Notes under the pieces: model-generated
The model's input: the letters and a program-made list of their open reading frames with translations, nothing else
What the model was told of the DNA's origin: nothing
The model's database searches: none
Source of the DNA: Io17-Chloro-G2 sp034420695
GTDB lineage: Bacteria > Chloroflexota > Dehalococcoidia > Lucifugimonadales > UBA3495
Reading direction: 5' to 3'
Assembly (NCBI GenBank): GCA_034420695.1
Contig: DAOULB010000018.1
Coordinates: 124,001-188,000 of the forward strand
Length of the DNA: 64,000 bases
In this document: piece by piece, positions 32,550-41,203 of the stretch
How positions within the stretch are numbered: position 1 is the stretch's first letter
Layout of the letters: the number at the start of each line of letters is the position of its first letter
Translations under genes and position numbers: made by a program

Positions 32550-33278
32550 CTACAGGGGCCGCTTGGATGGAATGCCTGGCCGCCGTGGGTAGCGCTCGGG
32601 TGTGGGAGACGTCTTCTCCACCACGACCACCACCCGTTTGTCGGTGAGGCCGGGAAGGTCGACGGGATAGACGTTGGACAATTGGCCGCCTAGAACGGCC
32701 ATAGCGTTGTTGGCTGAAGCCAGCTCTGCGTCCAATTCGGGGCCTCCGTGCTTCATGGCGGCTACCGCGCCGCCGGGTTTGCAGAAGGGCAGACAGTATT
32801 CCAGCAACACGGGCATCCGGGCGAGGCCCCGCGCCGCCACCAAGTCATAGGCTTCCCGCAGCCCGTCTTGGTGGGCCAGGGCTTCGGCCCGTCCCTGCAA
32901 AACCACCACATCCCTAAGGCCAAGAGTGTCCAGCATGTGCTCCAGGAACTGAGTCTTCTTGCCGGTTGACTCCATAAGAGCGAGGCCGATTTCAGGGAAA
33001 GCCAGCTTCAACGGCAGGCCCGGGAACCCGGCTCCGGACCCCACGTCCAGCACCCGGCTGCCGGCTGCGAGGCCGTTCACGGCGGCATGGACGGTCAGTG
33101 AATCGAGGAAGTGCTTTTGCTGCACTTCGGCGTAGTCGGTGATGTTGGTCAGGTTGGCGCGCTGGTTCCACCGGACCAACTCTTGGAAATAGGACTCGAA
33201 CCGGCAAACCTGGTCCGAGGACAGGTCGATGCCCCAGCTGGCTGCGCCCTCGGTTAGAAGTGACATTATGAAAGACAT
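32550..33278 (-). CDS. rsmG: 16S rRNA (guanine-N7) methyltransferase RsmG
   Basis: RsmG (GidB) methylates G527 of 16S rRNA using S-adenosylmethionine. Visible are the family N-terminus FESYFQELVRWNQRANLTNIT, HFLDSLTV, the SAM-binding loop VLDVGSGAGFPGLPLKLAFP and LMESTGKKTQFLEHML. I place the start at ATG 33278 (MSFIMSLLTEG); ATG 33266 is also possible. No ribosome-binding site precedes either. A perfect TATAAT lies eight bases upstream of 33278, so the message may be leaderless. Confidence 0.93.
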   Translation of the reverse strand: MSFIMSLLTEGAASWGIDLSSDQVCRFESYFQELVRWNQRANLTNITDYAEVQQKHFLDSLTVHAAVNGLAAGSRVLDVGSGAGFPGLPLKLAFPEIGLALMESTGKKTQFLEHMLDTLGLRDVVVLQGRAEALAHQDGLREAYDLVAARGLARMPVLLEYCLPFCKPGGAVAAMKHGGPELDAELASANNAMAVLGGQLSNVYPVDLPGLTDKRVVVVVEKTSPTPERYPRRPGIPSKRPL

Positions 33279-33285
33279 TGGTCGA

Positions 33286-33291
33286 ATTATA
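33286..33291 (-). promoter_or_regulatory. -10 promoter box of rsmG
   Basis: The minus strand reads TATAAT here, with the rsmG ATG starting eight bases further on. Transcription would begin close to the A of the start codon. No convincing -35 box is visible at 17 bases. Confidence 0.5.
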
Positions 33292-33466
33292 GACGCTTTC
33301 CCACAGGCAAACGGCGGAGGCCGAACGGAAGGTTTCAATTGACAGCCATATGCCTTGGCCGTAGACTTGGCGAGCCGTCCGAGGATAAAATCTGGTCATC
33401 AAGAGATTGCATTAGTCTTGGATAGGAGCACTGTCCCGGGCGTGAAGCTGCAACAACGGGGGAACA

Positions 33467-33703
33467 ATGGGGACAAAGGCGTATCTGCTGGTTGAAACTG
33501 CGGTGGGCAAGACCCGTGACGTAGCCGGGACCCTTAGGGACCTGGAAGGGATTGCCTCGGTGGATGTGGTTACCGGCCCCTACGATATTATCGCTGTCAT
33601 CAGCGGTCCGGATATGGGCGTGGTGGGCAACATCGTCACCGAGCACATCCATACGGTGCCCGGCGTGGTGCGCACCGTGACCTGCGTGGCCGTCGGAACC
33701 TAG
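33467..33703 (+). CDS. Stand-alone Lrp/AsnC ligand-binding (RAM) domain protein
   Basis: The 78-residue protein consists only of the effector-binding domain of Lrp/AsnC regulators: AYLLVETAVGKTRDVAGTL, VDVVTGPYDIIAVISG and GVVRTVTCVAV. There is no DNA-binding part. Single-domain members form ring oligomers that bind amino acids and may modulate other regulators. It lies between rsmG (divergent) and an acyl-CoA dehydrogenase gene on the same strand. Confidence 0.88.
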   Translation: MGTKAYLLVETAVGKTRDVAGTLRDLEGIASVDVVTGPYDIIAVISGPDMGVVGNIVTEHIHTVPGVVRTVTCVAVGT

Positions 33704-33815
33704 CCGGCGCCTCTGCTCATCGGCTCAGGCTGCCCCATGGCCTGGCAGGTCTTTCCCGCTATCCCCAGTCGATTCTTTCTCAAGTCCATGAATCTCTCCT
33801 TGGAGGAGGCTGCCC

Positions 33816-34991
33816 TTGGATTTCCAATTCAGCCCTGAAGATGACACCTTTCGCAGAGAAGTGGTCGAATTCATCGGGGAGGAACTGCCTCCCAACTGGG
33901 AGGGCGGGGGCCGCTACCCCGAGGAAGACGACTGGGACTTCGCAGTTGAGATTCGCAAGAAGATGGCCGCCAAGGGCTGGCTTACCATGCACTGGCCCGA
34001 GGAGTACGGCGGCCAAAACGCCTCGGCCGTTCGTTCGGCGATATTCAGCGAGGAGTTGACCTACCACCGCACCCCGGGACGGGACATTTTCGGTGTGAGG
34101 ATGCTGGGCCCCACGTTGATGATTCACGGCTCGGAAGAGCAGAAGAGGACCCATCTCCCGCCGGTGGCCAGGGGCGACATCCAGTGGTGCCAAGGGTACA
34201 GCGAGCCCGAATCCGGTTCCGACCTGGCTTCCCTGTCCACCAGGGCAGTGCTGGACGGGGACGAATTCGTGGTCAACGGCAGCAAGATCTGGACTTCCAT
34301 GGCCCAGTACGCCGACTGGATTATGCTGCTGACCCGTACGGACCCGGATGCGCCAAGACACCGGGGCATTACCTTCATGCTGGTGGACATGAAGTCCCCA
34401 GGCATTGAGGTGCGCCCGGTCATCAACATGGCGGGCCGGCACGAGTTCAACCAAGTGATCTTCGACAACGTCCGAGTGCCCCGGGGGAACGTGGTCGGCG
34501 AGGTCAACAGGGGCTGGTACGTGGCGGTGACGCTGCTGGACTTCGAGCGGTCGGGCATCGACTATTCGGCCACGGGACGGCGGTTGCTGGACGACGTCCG
34601 GGAATACGCTTCGGAGACTACCCGGGGCGGCCGCCCGCTGATCGAGCTGCCTTGGGTGCGAAGCCTGCTGGCCGACCGATACATGGAGTGCGAAGTGGCC
34701 CGGCTGATGGCCTACAACGTGGCCTACATGCAGGAACAGGGCTTGGTTCCAACCAAAGAGGCTTCCATGAGCAAGGTCTTTGGCAGCGAGGCGGCCCAGA
34801 ACGCCAGCGCCGCGGCCTTGGAGATACTGGGGATGTACGGGGGCTTGGCAAGGGAGGAGAAGTGGGCCCCGCTCCGGGGGCGGGTGCAGGAAATCTGGAT
34901 GTGCTCCTTTGCCGGCACCATCGCTGCCGGCACTTCGGAAATTCAACGGAACATTATCGCCAGCCGGGGCTTGTCCCTGCCCAGGGGTTAA
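33816..34991 (+). CDS. Acyl-CoA dehydrogenase family protein 1
   Basis: This 391-residue flavoenzyme begins MDFQFSPEDDTFRREVVEF, with typical blocks QWCQGYSEPESGSDLASLSTRA (FAD and substrate contacts), NGSKIWTSMAQYADWIMLL and the C-terminal GTSEIQRNIIASRGL. The start is TTG at 33816 behind GGAGGAGG. It dehydrogenates an acyl-CoA at the alpha-beta position; the substrate is unknown. The other acyl-CoA dehydrogenase in the window (36.7-37.8 kb) is a different subfamily, as in two-subunit steroid or aromatic side-chain enzymes, but the two genes are not adjacent. Confidence 0.92.
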   Translation: MDFQFSPEDDTFRREVVEFIGEELPPNWEGGGRYPEEDDWDFAVEIRKKMAAKGWLTMHWPEEYGGQNASAVRSAIFSEELTYHRTPGRDIFGVRMLGPTLMIHGSEEQKRTHLPPVARGDIQWCQGYSEPESGSDLASLSTRAVLDGDEFVVNGSKIWTSMAQYADWIMLLTRTDPDAPRHRGITFMLVDMKSPGIEVRPVINMAGRHEFNQVIFDNVRVPRGNVVGEVNRGWYVAVTLLDFERSGIDYSATGRRLLDDVREYASETTRGGRPLIELPWVRSLLADRYMECEVARLMAYNVAYMQEQGLVPTKEASMSKVFGSEAAQNASAAALEILGMYGGLAREEKWAPLRGRVQEIWMCSFAGTIAAGTSEIQRNIIASRGLSLPRG

Positions 34992-35026
34992 GCCCAAAGG
35001 CCTGACTCCGGTAGTCTTCCAGGTTC

Positions 35027-35050
35027 AGGACGGGGGAACTCCCCCGTCCT
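35027..35050 (+). terminator. Rho-independent terminator of acyl-CoA dehydrogenase 1
   Basis: AGGACGGGGG and CCCCCGTCCT form a perfect 10-bp stem with an AACT loop, 36 bases after the stop. The tail CGTTGTCTTATCTTT is T-rich. Confidence 0.8.
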
Positions 35051-35082
35051 CGTTGTCTTATCTTTCAGGACTGCAAGGCGGC

Positions 35083-35415
35083 TCAGGCTGCGGCGACGAA
35101 GGCTTCCATCTCATCTTCCAGCAAGTCCTGGCCGGCGTTCTGGCAGCGGCGCACTATCCGAAAGACGGTGCGCACAGTTATGGAAAAACGCTGGGCAGCT
35201 TGTTGAGCCGAAAGTCCCTCCAAGTGTATGGCGCGCCAGACCCGCAGGTCCTTTGCCAAGCGGATGTGCCTATTGAACCATTCGGGATCGTCGTACCTGC
35301 AGCGGGAGAGGGGGCAATTCAGGCAGGAGCGGGAGATTTCGCATCCAGTGTCTTCGTAGTGGTAGTACTCGGGCATTGAATCCATGTTGGGGCTGGATAC
35401 TTTAGAAGAAGACAT
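35083..35415 (-). CDS. Small cysteine-cluster helix-turn-helix protein
   Basis: This 110-residue protein has four closely spaced cysteines (TGCEISRSCLNCPLSRCRYDDP), suited to zinc or an iron-sulfur cluster, followed by a helix-turn-helix (GLSAQQAAQRFSITVRTVFRIVRR). It looks like a small DNA-binding regulator. I do not know a characterised member. ATG 35415 has GGAG seven bases upstream; a TTG at 35433 is in frame. It converges on the acyl-CoA dehydrogenase terminator. Confidence 0.7.
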   Translation of the reverse strand: MSSSKVSSPNMDSMPEYYHYEDTGCEISRSCLNCPLSRCRYDDPEWFNRHIRLAKDLRVWRAIHLEGLSAQQAAQRFSITVRTVFRIVRRCQNAGQDLLEDEMEAFVAAA

Positions 35416-35609
35416 AGCATTGCTCCAAAACAAGAGTTCTAATATGCAACGAAGTATAGAACTCCCGTTCTTTGCCAGTCAATACTATTTTCCAAGAATT
35501 TAGAACGGATTTTCGATAAACTTCTTCCGGGACAGGAAGTGGGGAGCGCCGCAGGGGCAATGGGGGCTGGTGAGGGAAGATGGACTCTACGGGGGGTGGG
35601 GCCGCGGGT

Positions 35610-36194
35610 TCAGCCGGTGGCGGAAGCGGCAAGGAGAGCGTTCCTGGTCTCGACGATTATTGGGTGGACCGGTTCGCCCTGCTGGGCCCGCGCAACGATT
35701 TCCTTGGTGGTGAATTCAAGGATTGCTTGGTCCAAGTCGCGAAGGGCCAGTTCCCTGAGCTCATGCAAGTAGGGGTACCGGGAGATCTTGGCGGGGTCCA
35801 GCTTGTCGGCCAGAAAGACCACTTTGCCCAAGGTGTCCAAGTCCGGATGGGCGGTGGTGTGCCAGTAAACGGCTTGGTAGATGGGCTCGTCCCGCAGGCC
35901 GTCCTCTCTCCTCAGGATTTCTGCTCCCACCGGACCGTGGAGCAGTACGGGGAGGCTGCGGTCGAGGAGGGTGACCGGAATGCCTAAACCGGCGGCTTGG
36001 TCCAAGAGTTGACCGTCCGGCATGGCCCGGGCCACGTCGTGGCACAGCATGGCTAATTCCGCCTTGGGGCGCTCCAAACCGTGGCAGCCGGCCAGTTCGG
36101 CGGCGATATCCCGGACCCGATAGATGTGCTGCCGCAGTCCCTTGGGCAGGTCTTCCACCCGCCGGTTTACCAGCCGTTCCAGTTCCACTGGCAC
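35610..36194 (-). CDS. HD-domain phosphohydrolase, YqeK-like
   Basis: The 194-residue product matches YqeK-type symmetrical Ap4A hydrolases: GLRQHIYRVRDIAAELAGCHG, the HD pair in LAMLCHDVARAM, LLHGPVGAEILR, AVYWHTTAHPDLDTLGKVVFLADKLDP. YqeK splits diadenosine tetraphosphate to ADP. It starts nine bases after the HIT gene's stop. HIT proteins also act on nucleotide phosphates, so the pair may share a nucleotide-housekeeping role. Confidence 0.87.
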   Translation of the reverse strand: MPVELERLVNRRVEDLPKGLRQHIYRVRDIAAELAGCHGLERPKAELAMLCHDVARAMPDGQLLDQAAGLGIPVTLLDRSLPVLLHGPVGAEILRREDGLRDEPIYQAVYWHTTAHPDLDTLGKVVFLADKLDPAKISRYPYLHELRELALRDLDQAILEFTTKEIVARAQQGEPVHPIIVETRNALLAASATG

Positions 36195-36203
36195 GCCGCC
36201 GGG

Positions 36204-36551
36204 CTAACCCATAGCGCCCAGGGCTTGGCCGCCCAGGAGGTGCAAGTGGAGATGCTCGATCTCCTGGCCGGAATCGGGCCCTTGGTTCAAAACCAGCCGG
36301 TAGCCGGACAGGGTGACGCCTTCCCGACGGGCCATCTCCTCGGCCACCACAAACATGTGACCCATGATGGGCACCTGCCCGGGGCCGATGTAGGCCAGGG
36401 ATGCCAGGTGCATGTTAGGGATAATGAGAAGGTGCACTTGGGCCTTGGGATTAATGTCCCGCAGCACGAAAACCCGCTCGTCCCGGTAGATGGGGGCAGG
36501 GTGAGCCGAATCCCGGGCCATGGTGCAAAACACGCATTCACTGGCGCTCAT
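36204..36551 (-). CDS. HIT family nucleotide hydrolase (HinT-like)
   Basis: At 115 residues this is a one-domain histidine-triad protein. The triad motif is EHLHLHLLGG near the C-terminus, and CVFCTMARDSAHPAPIYRDERVFVLRDINPKAQVHLLIIP is the conserved N-terminal half, with CxxC zinc-type cysteines. HinT proteins hydrolyse AMP-lysine-like phosphoramidates. ATG 36551 follows GGAGGT. It is in an operon with yqeK. Confidence 0.92.
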   Translation of the reverse strand: MSASECVFCTMARDSAHPAPIYRDERVFVLRDINPKAQVHLLIIPNMHLASLAYIGPGQVPIMGHMFVVAEEMARREGVTLSGYRLVLNQGPDSGQEIEHLHLHLLGGQALGAMG

Positions 36552-36679
36552 AGGGAAAAGACCTCCAAATCGGTCCGGCCTGGTCGATTCACGGGACGAA
36601 CCGGGAACGAATCGGGCAATAATTGGGTACAAGAACAGCCTGCAGCCCGTCGCCGGACCGGCCGGCAATCATTATAGGT

Positions 36680-37822
36680 CTACAGGTCGTCAATCCGCTG
36701 TAGAAAAGCCTCGCGATGGGACTCCACGTCTCCGTAAGAGAGTTCCATCACCTTGGCCCGCCGGGTGTACAACTGCAGGTCGAATTCCTTGGTGAATCCG
36801 ATGGCGCCGTGACACTGGTGGGCGGCGGTGCAGACCCGGTGGGAGGCTTGGCTGGTCCAAGCCTTGGCCAGGGCCACGGCCCGCTCCGAGGCCAGGCCCT
36901 CCGACACGCTCCAAGCTGCCAAGTGGGCGATGTTGCGGGACCCTTCCACGTCGGTGGCCATGCGGGCGCATTGGTGCTGGATGGCCTGAAAGCTGCCGAT
37001 GGGACGCCCGAACTGGACCCGTTGGGAGACGTAATCCACGGTCATGTCCACTATTGCAGACGCGCCGCCGACCATCTGGATGGAGAGGCCGGCAATGGCC
37101 CGTTGCAGGGCCCTTTGGATTATGGGCCAGCCCCTGTCCACTTCGCCCAACACTGCTGAAGCCGGGACGCTGACTTGGTCCAAGGTAACTTCGCACTGCT
37201 TGTCGGCGGCGATGGTTCCCAAGGCTTCCACCTGCAGACCGGGGGCGTCGCCGGGCACCAGGAATACGGTTATGCCCTCGGACTTCTCGGAGGCCGGGGA
37301 GGTGCGGGCGGCCACCAGAAGCAGGTTGGCGGCGTGGGCGTAGGGGACGAAGAGCTTGGCGCCGTTGAGGGTGTAACCGGCGCCGCCCGTGACAGGGGTC
37401 GCCGTAGTCTCTATTCCCCAAGGTTCGCAGGTGGCCGAGGGCTCGGTCAGGGCCAAAGTCATCAGCAGACGGCCGTCGCAGACGTCGGGCAATATTTCCC
37501 GCTTCTGGTCAATGGAGCCGGCATCGGCCACGGTCAGACCGCCCAAGACCACGGTGGAGAAGAAGGGGCCCGGCGCCAGGGAGCGGCCCATTTCCTCCAG
37601 CAGCACCGCCAGGTCCATGAAGCTGCCGCCGGTGCCGCCGTACTCCTCGGCGAAGGGCAGACCGGTCCAGCCCAAGCTGACCATCTGCTGCCACAACTCA
37701 TCGGTATACCCCTTGGGGTCGTCTTCCAGTTCCCGCACCAAGGTCAGGGGACACTCATTGGAGAGAAACTCCTGGGCGCTGGTCTTCAGCATCTGCTGAA
37801 TTTCGGTCAATCCAAAGTCCAT
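36680..37822 (-). CDS. Acyl-CoA dehydrogenase family protein 2
   Basis: This 380-residue flavoenzyme begins MDFGLTEIQQMLKTSAQEFL, with LPFAEEYGGTGGSFMDLAVLLEEMG, ALTEPSATCEPWG and RVQFGRPIGSFQAIQHQCA. The C-terminus (QCHGAIGFTKEFDLQLYTRRAK) lacks the GTSE block of protein 1, placing it in another subgroup of the family. The start ATG 37822 has only GAGTAAAAGA upstream. Substrate unknown. Confidence 0.92.
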   Translation of the reverse strand: MDFGLTEIQQMLKTSAQEFLSNECPLTLVRELEDDPKGYTDELWQQMVSLGWTGLPFAEEYGGTGGSFMDLAVLLEEMGRSLAPGPFFSTVVLGGLTVADAGSIDQKREILPDVCDGRLLMTLALTEPSATCEPWGIETTATPVTGGAGYTLNGAKLFVPYAHAANLLLVAARTSPASEKSEGITVFLVPGDAPGLQVEALGTIAADKQCEVTLDQVSVPASAVLGEVDRGWPIIQRALQRAIAGLSIQMVGGASAIVDMTVDYVSQRVQFGRPIGSFQAIQHQCARMATDVEGSRNIAHLAAWSVSEGLASERAVALAKAWTSQASHRVCTAAHQCHGAIGFTKEFDLQLYTRRAKVMELSYGDVESHREAFLQRIDDL

Positions 37823-37940
37823 TCTTTTACTCGATCTATCGATAGTCCGGGACTGGGGTGCCCCGCCCTGCGGCGGCTTTTTCAAACCGGGCCAGTATAG
37901 CCCAAAGGGAGGGGTGTCTCAACGGCGGTCATAAGTCGAG

Positions 37941-37963
37941 CACCTCTTTAGGGGAAAGAGGTG
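37941..37963. other. Perfect hairpin in intergenic region
   Basis: CACCTCTTT and AAAGAGGTG form a perfect 9-bp stem with an AGGGG loop between the divergent acyl-CoA dehydrogenase 2 and HEPN-like genes. It could be a regulatory hairpin or a relic; no T-run fits a terminator for either gene. Confidence 0.4.
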
Positions 37964-37986
37964 TTTGAGATTTCAAAAACCCACCC

Positions 37987-38011
37987 ATTTACCCCCATTT
38001 ACCCCCATTTT
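37987..38011 (+). repeat. Short tandem repeat, 10-bp unit
   Basis: The unit ATTTACCCCC occurs twice in perfect tandem and is followed by a partial third unit (ATTTT). It lies 24 bases from the hairpin in the same spacer. Confidence 0.6.
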
Positions 38012-38124
38012 CAGGGGCCGGGGCATCTTGGAACTGGCAACGTCTGGGCTGGCGCTTCCCCCGGCACAAATTCAATGGTAGCGAGTGGTTATCCGGGGAG
38101 TAAAGGGGCAGAAGTCAGAGTGGG

Positions 38125-38523
38125 ATGATACTATTGCTTTTTCTCATGGCAGGGGCTGAAAGCTTGCTGACTCACGAACACATCGAGACGGCTCGGGAAT
38201 TCTTGGAAAAGGCCGACCAAAAGTTTGCAGCCGGGGACGTTCTGCAAGGCTCGGAAAAGACATGGGGAGCGGCCTCCCACATGGTCATGGCAGCCGCCCA
38301 ACAGCGGGGCTGGCCCTTCGGTGATCACCGTTCTTTGAAGGCTACCGTTGAACGATTGTCAGAGGAACAAGGCGACCCGTCCTTGAGCTACCAATTTGCA
38401 GTAGCCGAGAAATTCCACGCCAACTTCTACCACCGCTTCATGCAGGACTACGAATTCGTTGCAGACCGTCCTACCGTCCGCCGTTTTGTCGAGCGGATGC
38501 AGGAGTTGCTAACCCAGCGCTAA
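38125..38523 (+). CDS. HEPN/PaREP1-like small protein
   Basis: The helical protein has the PaREP1/HEPN-type pattern: HIETAREFLEKADQKFAAGDVLQGSEKTWGAASHMV and, near the end, EKFHANFYHRFM. HEPN proteins are RNases or nucleotidyl-transferase partners in toxin and defence systems; the RxxxxH motif of active HEPN RNases is not obvious here. The start could be ATG 38125 or ATG 38146. Its 3' end overlaps the convergent mcrC 3' end by 53 bases. Confidence 0.65.
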   Translation: MILLLFLMAGAESLLTHEHIETAREFLEKADQKFAAGDVLQGSEKTWGAASHMVMAAAQQRGWPFGDHRSLKATVERLSEEQGDPSLSYQFAVAEKFHANFYHRFMQDYEFVADRPTVRRFVERMQELLTQR

Positions 38524-39724
38524 ACCGACGTTCTCCCATAGCGCGTTCTTCTATCCGTTCGGCAATCCGCCCTACATCTGCCAGGATGTCTTCCGGCTGG
38601 CCTTCCAAATCTATAGCTGTGACTTCAATGGTCTTGCTGGTGTTCCTGATTACGTACTCTGCCGGGTCTGCTTCTTCGCCCTTAGCATAGATGAGAAGGC
38701 CATAGGGCAGGTTGGCGGCGGTGCAGTAGGCCAGCATCTGGTAGATATCGGCGTTGGGGACCTTTTCGCCGGTCACGTTCTTGTACTTGGCGTCGCCCAC
38801 GAAGAGGCAGCGGGAGCCGCTGCGCCAGACTAGGTCGGGTCTCAAAGATACTTTGCCGGCGTAATCCAAGGTGGCGATGCTTCGCTCACGGAACGCCTCA
38901 TAGGACAGGCCCAATTCTTCTCGGATGGCCACTGTAACAAACTCTTGAAAGACTTGGTTCATGTCCATGAGGAACCCCGAGGCCCGCACCTTGCCGCGGT
39001 CGGCCTCGAAGGCGCGGTTTTGCAGAATGAGCCGGGACAAGGTCACAACATCCCTATAGTGCTCGTTCAACCGGTCGAAAGTGACCTCCGGCACTTCTGC
39101 CGGAGGAAATCCCACGAGTGAGACATTATCGAGCATCGCTGCAACCCATCCCAGGCCGGTCCTTGCTCTTGTTGAACGCAGCCTAAGGTGGCGCAGCCGT
39201 TCCGCAGCGGCCTTCACCAATCTGTTAGCAGGAATGTCGTCGGTAAACTCGTCGTACGAAACTTCTACCGGCAAAGGAATGCCGAACCTGCGTCGCATCT
39301 GCTCATCGAACCGGATGCGTCCCCGAACAGTGTAAAGAGAGTCCTCAACATTGATGTACCCGTGGAGCAATCCCCGAGAGAAGGCCCGCCGGGCTTGGGA
39401 AGCCAGGGCCAACGCCAACGCGTCGGGCAAGGGACAGTTTTCCGGGAAGCTGAAGTCATCTGTCCGGAAGTCGACTTGTCCTATAGCGAAGGACGCCATC
39501 CAAAGCAAGTTCTTGATGCCGATCTTGGGCTCTATCAGCACCGACAGGTCGTCAATCTCGACGGCCCCGACGGTGGAACTGGGGGTCAAAAAGTATTCGC
39601 CCTGTACACCGCTGACCGGCTCGATAGTCAGTGATAGACCTGCCCCGCCCAGAGCGTCCCGTTCTTCAACCGACAGTCGCACGGGACAACTGCGCACGTA
39701 TTCTTTCAGGTCAAGCTTATGCAT
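38471..39724 (-). CDS. mcrC: McrC-like subunit of a McrBC restriction system
   Basis: The 417-residue protein fits the McrC family: GEYFLTPSSTVGAVEIDDLSVLIEPKIG near the N-terminus and a PD-(D/E)xK nuclease core LRPDLVW followed by LFVGDAKYKNV around residues 297-318. McrC supplies the nuclease that cuts DNA translocated by McrB when modified cytosine is present. It overlaps mcrB by eight bases, as in other mcrBC operons. Confidence 0.9.
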   Translation of the reverse strand: MHKLDLKEYVRSCPVRLSVEERDALGGAGLSLTIEPVSGVQGEYFLTPSSTVGAVEIDDLSVLIEPKIGIKNLLWMASFAIGQVDFRTDDFSFPENCPLPDALALALASQARRAFSRGLLHGYINVEDSLYTVRGRIRFDEQMRRRFGIPLPVEVSYDEFTDDIPANRLVKAAAERLRHLRLRSTRARTGLGWVAAMLDNVSLVGFPPAEVPEVTFDRLNEHYRDVVTLSRLILQNRAFEADRGKVRASGFLMDMNQVFQEFVTVAIREELGLSYEAFRERSIATLDYAGKVSLRPDLVWRSGSRCLFVGDAKYKNVTGEKVPNADIYQMLAYCTAANLPYGLLIYAKGEEADPAEYVIRNTSKTIEVTAIDLEGQPEDILADVGRIAERIEERAMGERRFSAGLATPASARQNGGR

Positions 39725-41141
39725 CGTTCAAGCCGTCGCCCTGCTCCTCGACACCACTATAGTCTTCCTGTACTCCTTCCTCCGGGCCCTCGCTACCATC
39801 CGCCAGTCCTCTCAATGTTGCCAGGTTGAACTCAGAGAGGCGGCCAGGCTGGTCAAAGAAGTGCTCCTCAATGTGAGGAAGGACGCTATGCTTCCACTTT
39901 CGTTCAACCATTGCTTGATCAAGGTCATCCACCATGAAGTGGCTCGGTCCTATCACGGCGTGCCGGTCGTTGAGTAGTTCATTGGCCCGGTCTACAGCTC
40001 GGGCGACCCATGCCATGTGCGGAGCCTTGTCTTCCAGCCAGCGTTGCAGCAAGCCGTGGACCGGGTCTACGTTCGGGTGGAACTCCACGAAATAAAAACG
40101 GCGACGAAGTGCTAAGTCTACCCGGGCGATGGACCGGTCGGCCGTGTTCATTGTTCCGATGATGTACAGATTCTTGGGCAGGGAGAACGGTTCATCCGAG
40201 TATTGCAAGTTTATTTCCCTGTCGCGGTACTCCAAGAGGAAGTACAACTCCCCAAATACCTTTGCCAGGTTCCCCCGGTTGATTTCGTCAATTATCAGGA
40301 AATAGGGCGTATCCGGCTCCTCTTCCGACGCCTTACTTGCCCGCTCGGCCGCTTGCAACAGTGGCCCCTTCCTGAGTTCAAACTTGACCTGTCCATCAGT
40401 TCCATCTGTGAGAGTTGGACGGTAACCTTGGACGAAGTCTTCGTAAGCGTAAGAAGGGTGGAACTGTACCAGCGTCACGTGGTCCTCTGACCCTGCGAGA
40501 TGCTTAGCGAGCGCTTGTGCCACGTATGTCTTTCCCGTTCCGGGAGGACCCTGGAAAATAACCTGCTTCTTGTCTTGGAGGAGGGACCAGATGTCTTGGA
40601 GAAACTCTGGCGGGAGTAGCAGATCATTAGCGAGGGAAGATAGGTCTGCCTCGGACCAAGAGTTGAAGGCATTTGCACCTAGAACAGCTTCAATCTCTGC
40701 GATGTATTTGGTGGCATTCCATACTACAGTTTCAGAGGAGATAGACTGCAGGAACCTCTCAGAGAAGTTCGACTTAAGGGTCTTCATGAACCAATCAACC
40801 TTCCTAATGTGCGGCATGTCCTCGGATAATGTTTCTCCCGAATACTGATATGGCCCTCGACAATATCCGAGGAGAAGTTCGTCTTGGCCAGCAGGCGGAG
40901 TAATAATTAAGTCGCCATTATCGATTTCGTTCTTGAAGCGATGAAATATCCCAGCATTACGCGTTACCTGCCCATCCTTCCAGTCCGGGCGCTCCACCTT
41001 GAGTTTGTTCTTTACCCCGTCACGAGTGGTGACGCCCAACATGCTTCCCACGCCGTAGCCAATAGCGGCTACCGACGCATCCCAGAATCTGTCCGAGAAA
41101 TCATTGCCTTTTCTTCCGCTGCGCACTACCCAAGCCTTCAT
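39717..41141 (-). CDS. mcrB: McrB-like AAA+ GTPase with N-terminal EVE/PUA-like reader domain
   Basis: The 474-residue protein has a C-terminal AAA+ motor: Walker A FQGPPGTGKTYVAQAL near 198, the Walker B-like LIIDEINRGNLAKVFGELYFLLEYRD, and GTMNTADRSIARVDLALRRRF, including the MNTADRS element typical of McrB GTPases. Residues ~1-120 (MKAWVVRSGRKGNDFSDRFW, then GDLIITPPAGQDELLLGYC) resemble EVE/PUA-like domains that read modified bases. The target modification cannot be read from sequence. It drives the McrC nuclease encoded by the next gene. Confidence 0.88.
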   Translation of the reverse strand: MKAWVVRSGRKGNDFSDRFWDASVAAIGYGVGSMLGVTTRDGVKNKLKVERPDWKDGQVTRNAGIFHRFKNEIDNGDLIITPPAGQDELLLGYCRGPYQYSGETLSEDMPHIRKVDWFMKTLKSNFSERFLQSISSETVVWNATKYIAEIEAVLGANAFNSWSEADLSSLANDLLLPPEFLQDIWSLLQDKKQVIFQGPPGTGKTYVAQALAKHLAGSEDHVTLVQFHPSYAYEDFVQGYRPTLTDGTDGQVKFELRKGPLLQAAERASKASEEEPDTPYFLIIDEINRGNLAKVFGELYFLLEYRDREINLQYSDEPFSLPKNLYIIGTMNTADRSIARVDLALRRRFYFVEFHPNVDPVHGLLQRWLEDKAPHMAWVARAVDRANELLNDRHAVIGPSHFMVDDLDQAMVERKWKHSVLPHIEEHFFDQPGRLSEFNLATLRGLADGSEGPEEGVQEDYSGVEEQGDGLNDA

Positions 41142-41203
41142 TGTCGTCTCCTAGACAAAAGTATCTCAGTTCCTGAAACACCAAGCATTAAACCGCCCCC
41201 CCT

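Noticed and set aside
33780..34997. 405-residue minus-strand open frame
   Set aside because: It lies entirely opposite acyl-CoA dehydrogenase 1 and has the composition of a reverse-complement shadow.
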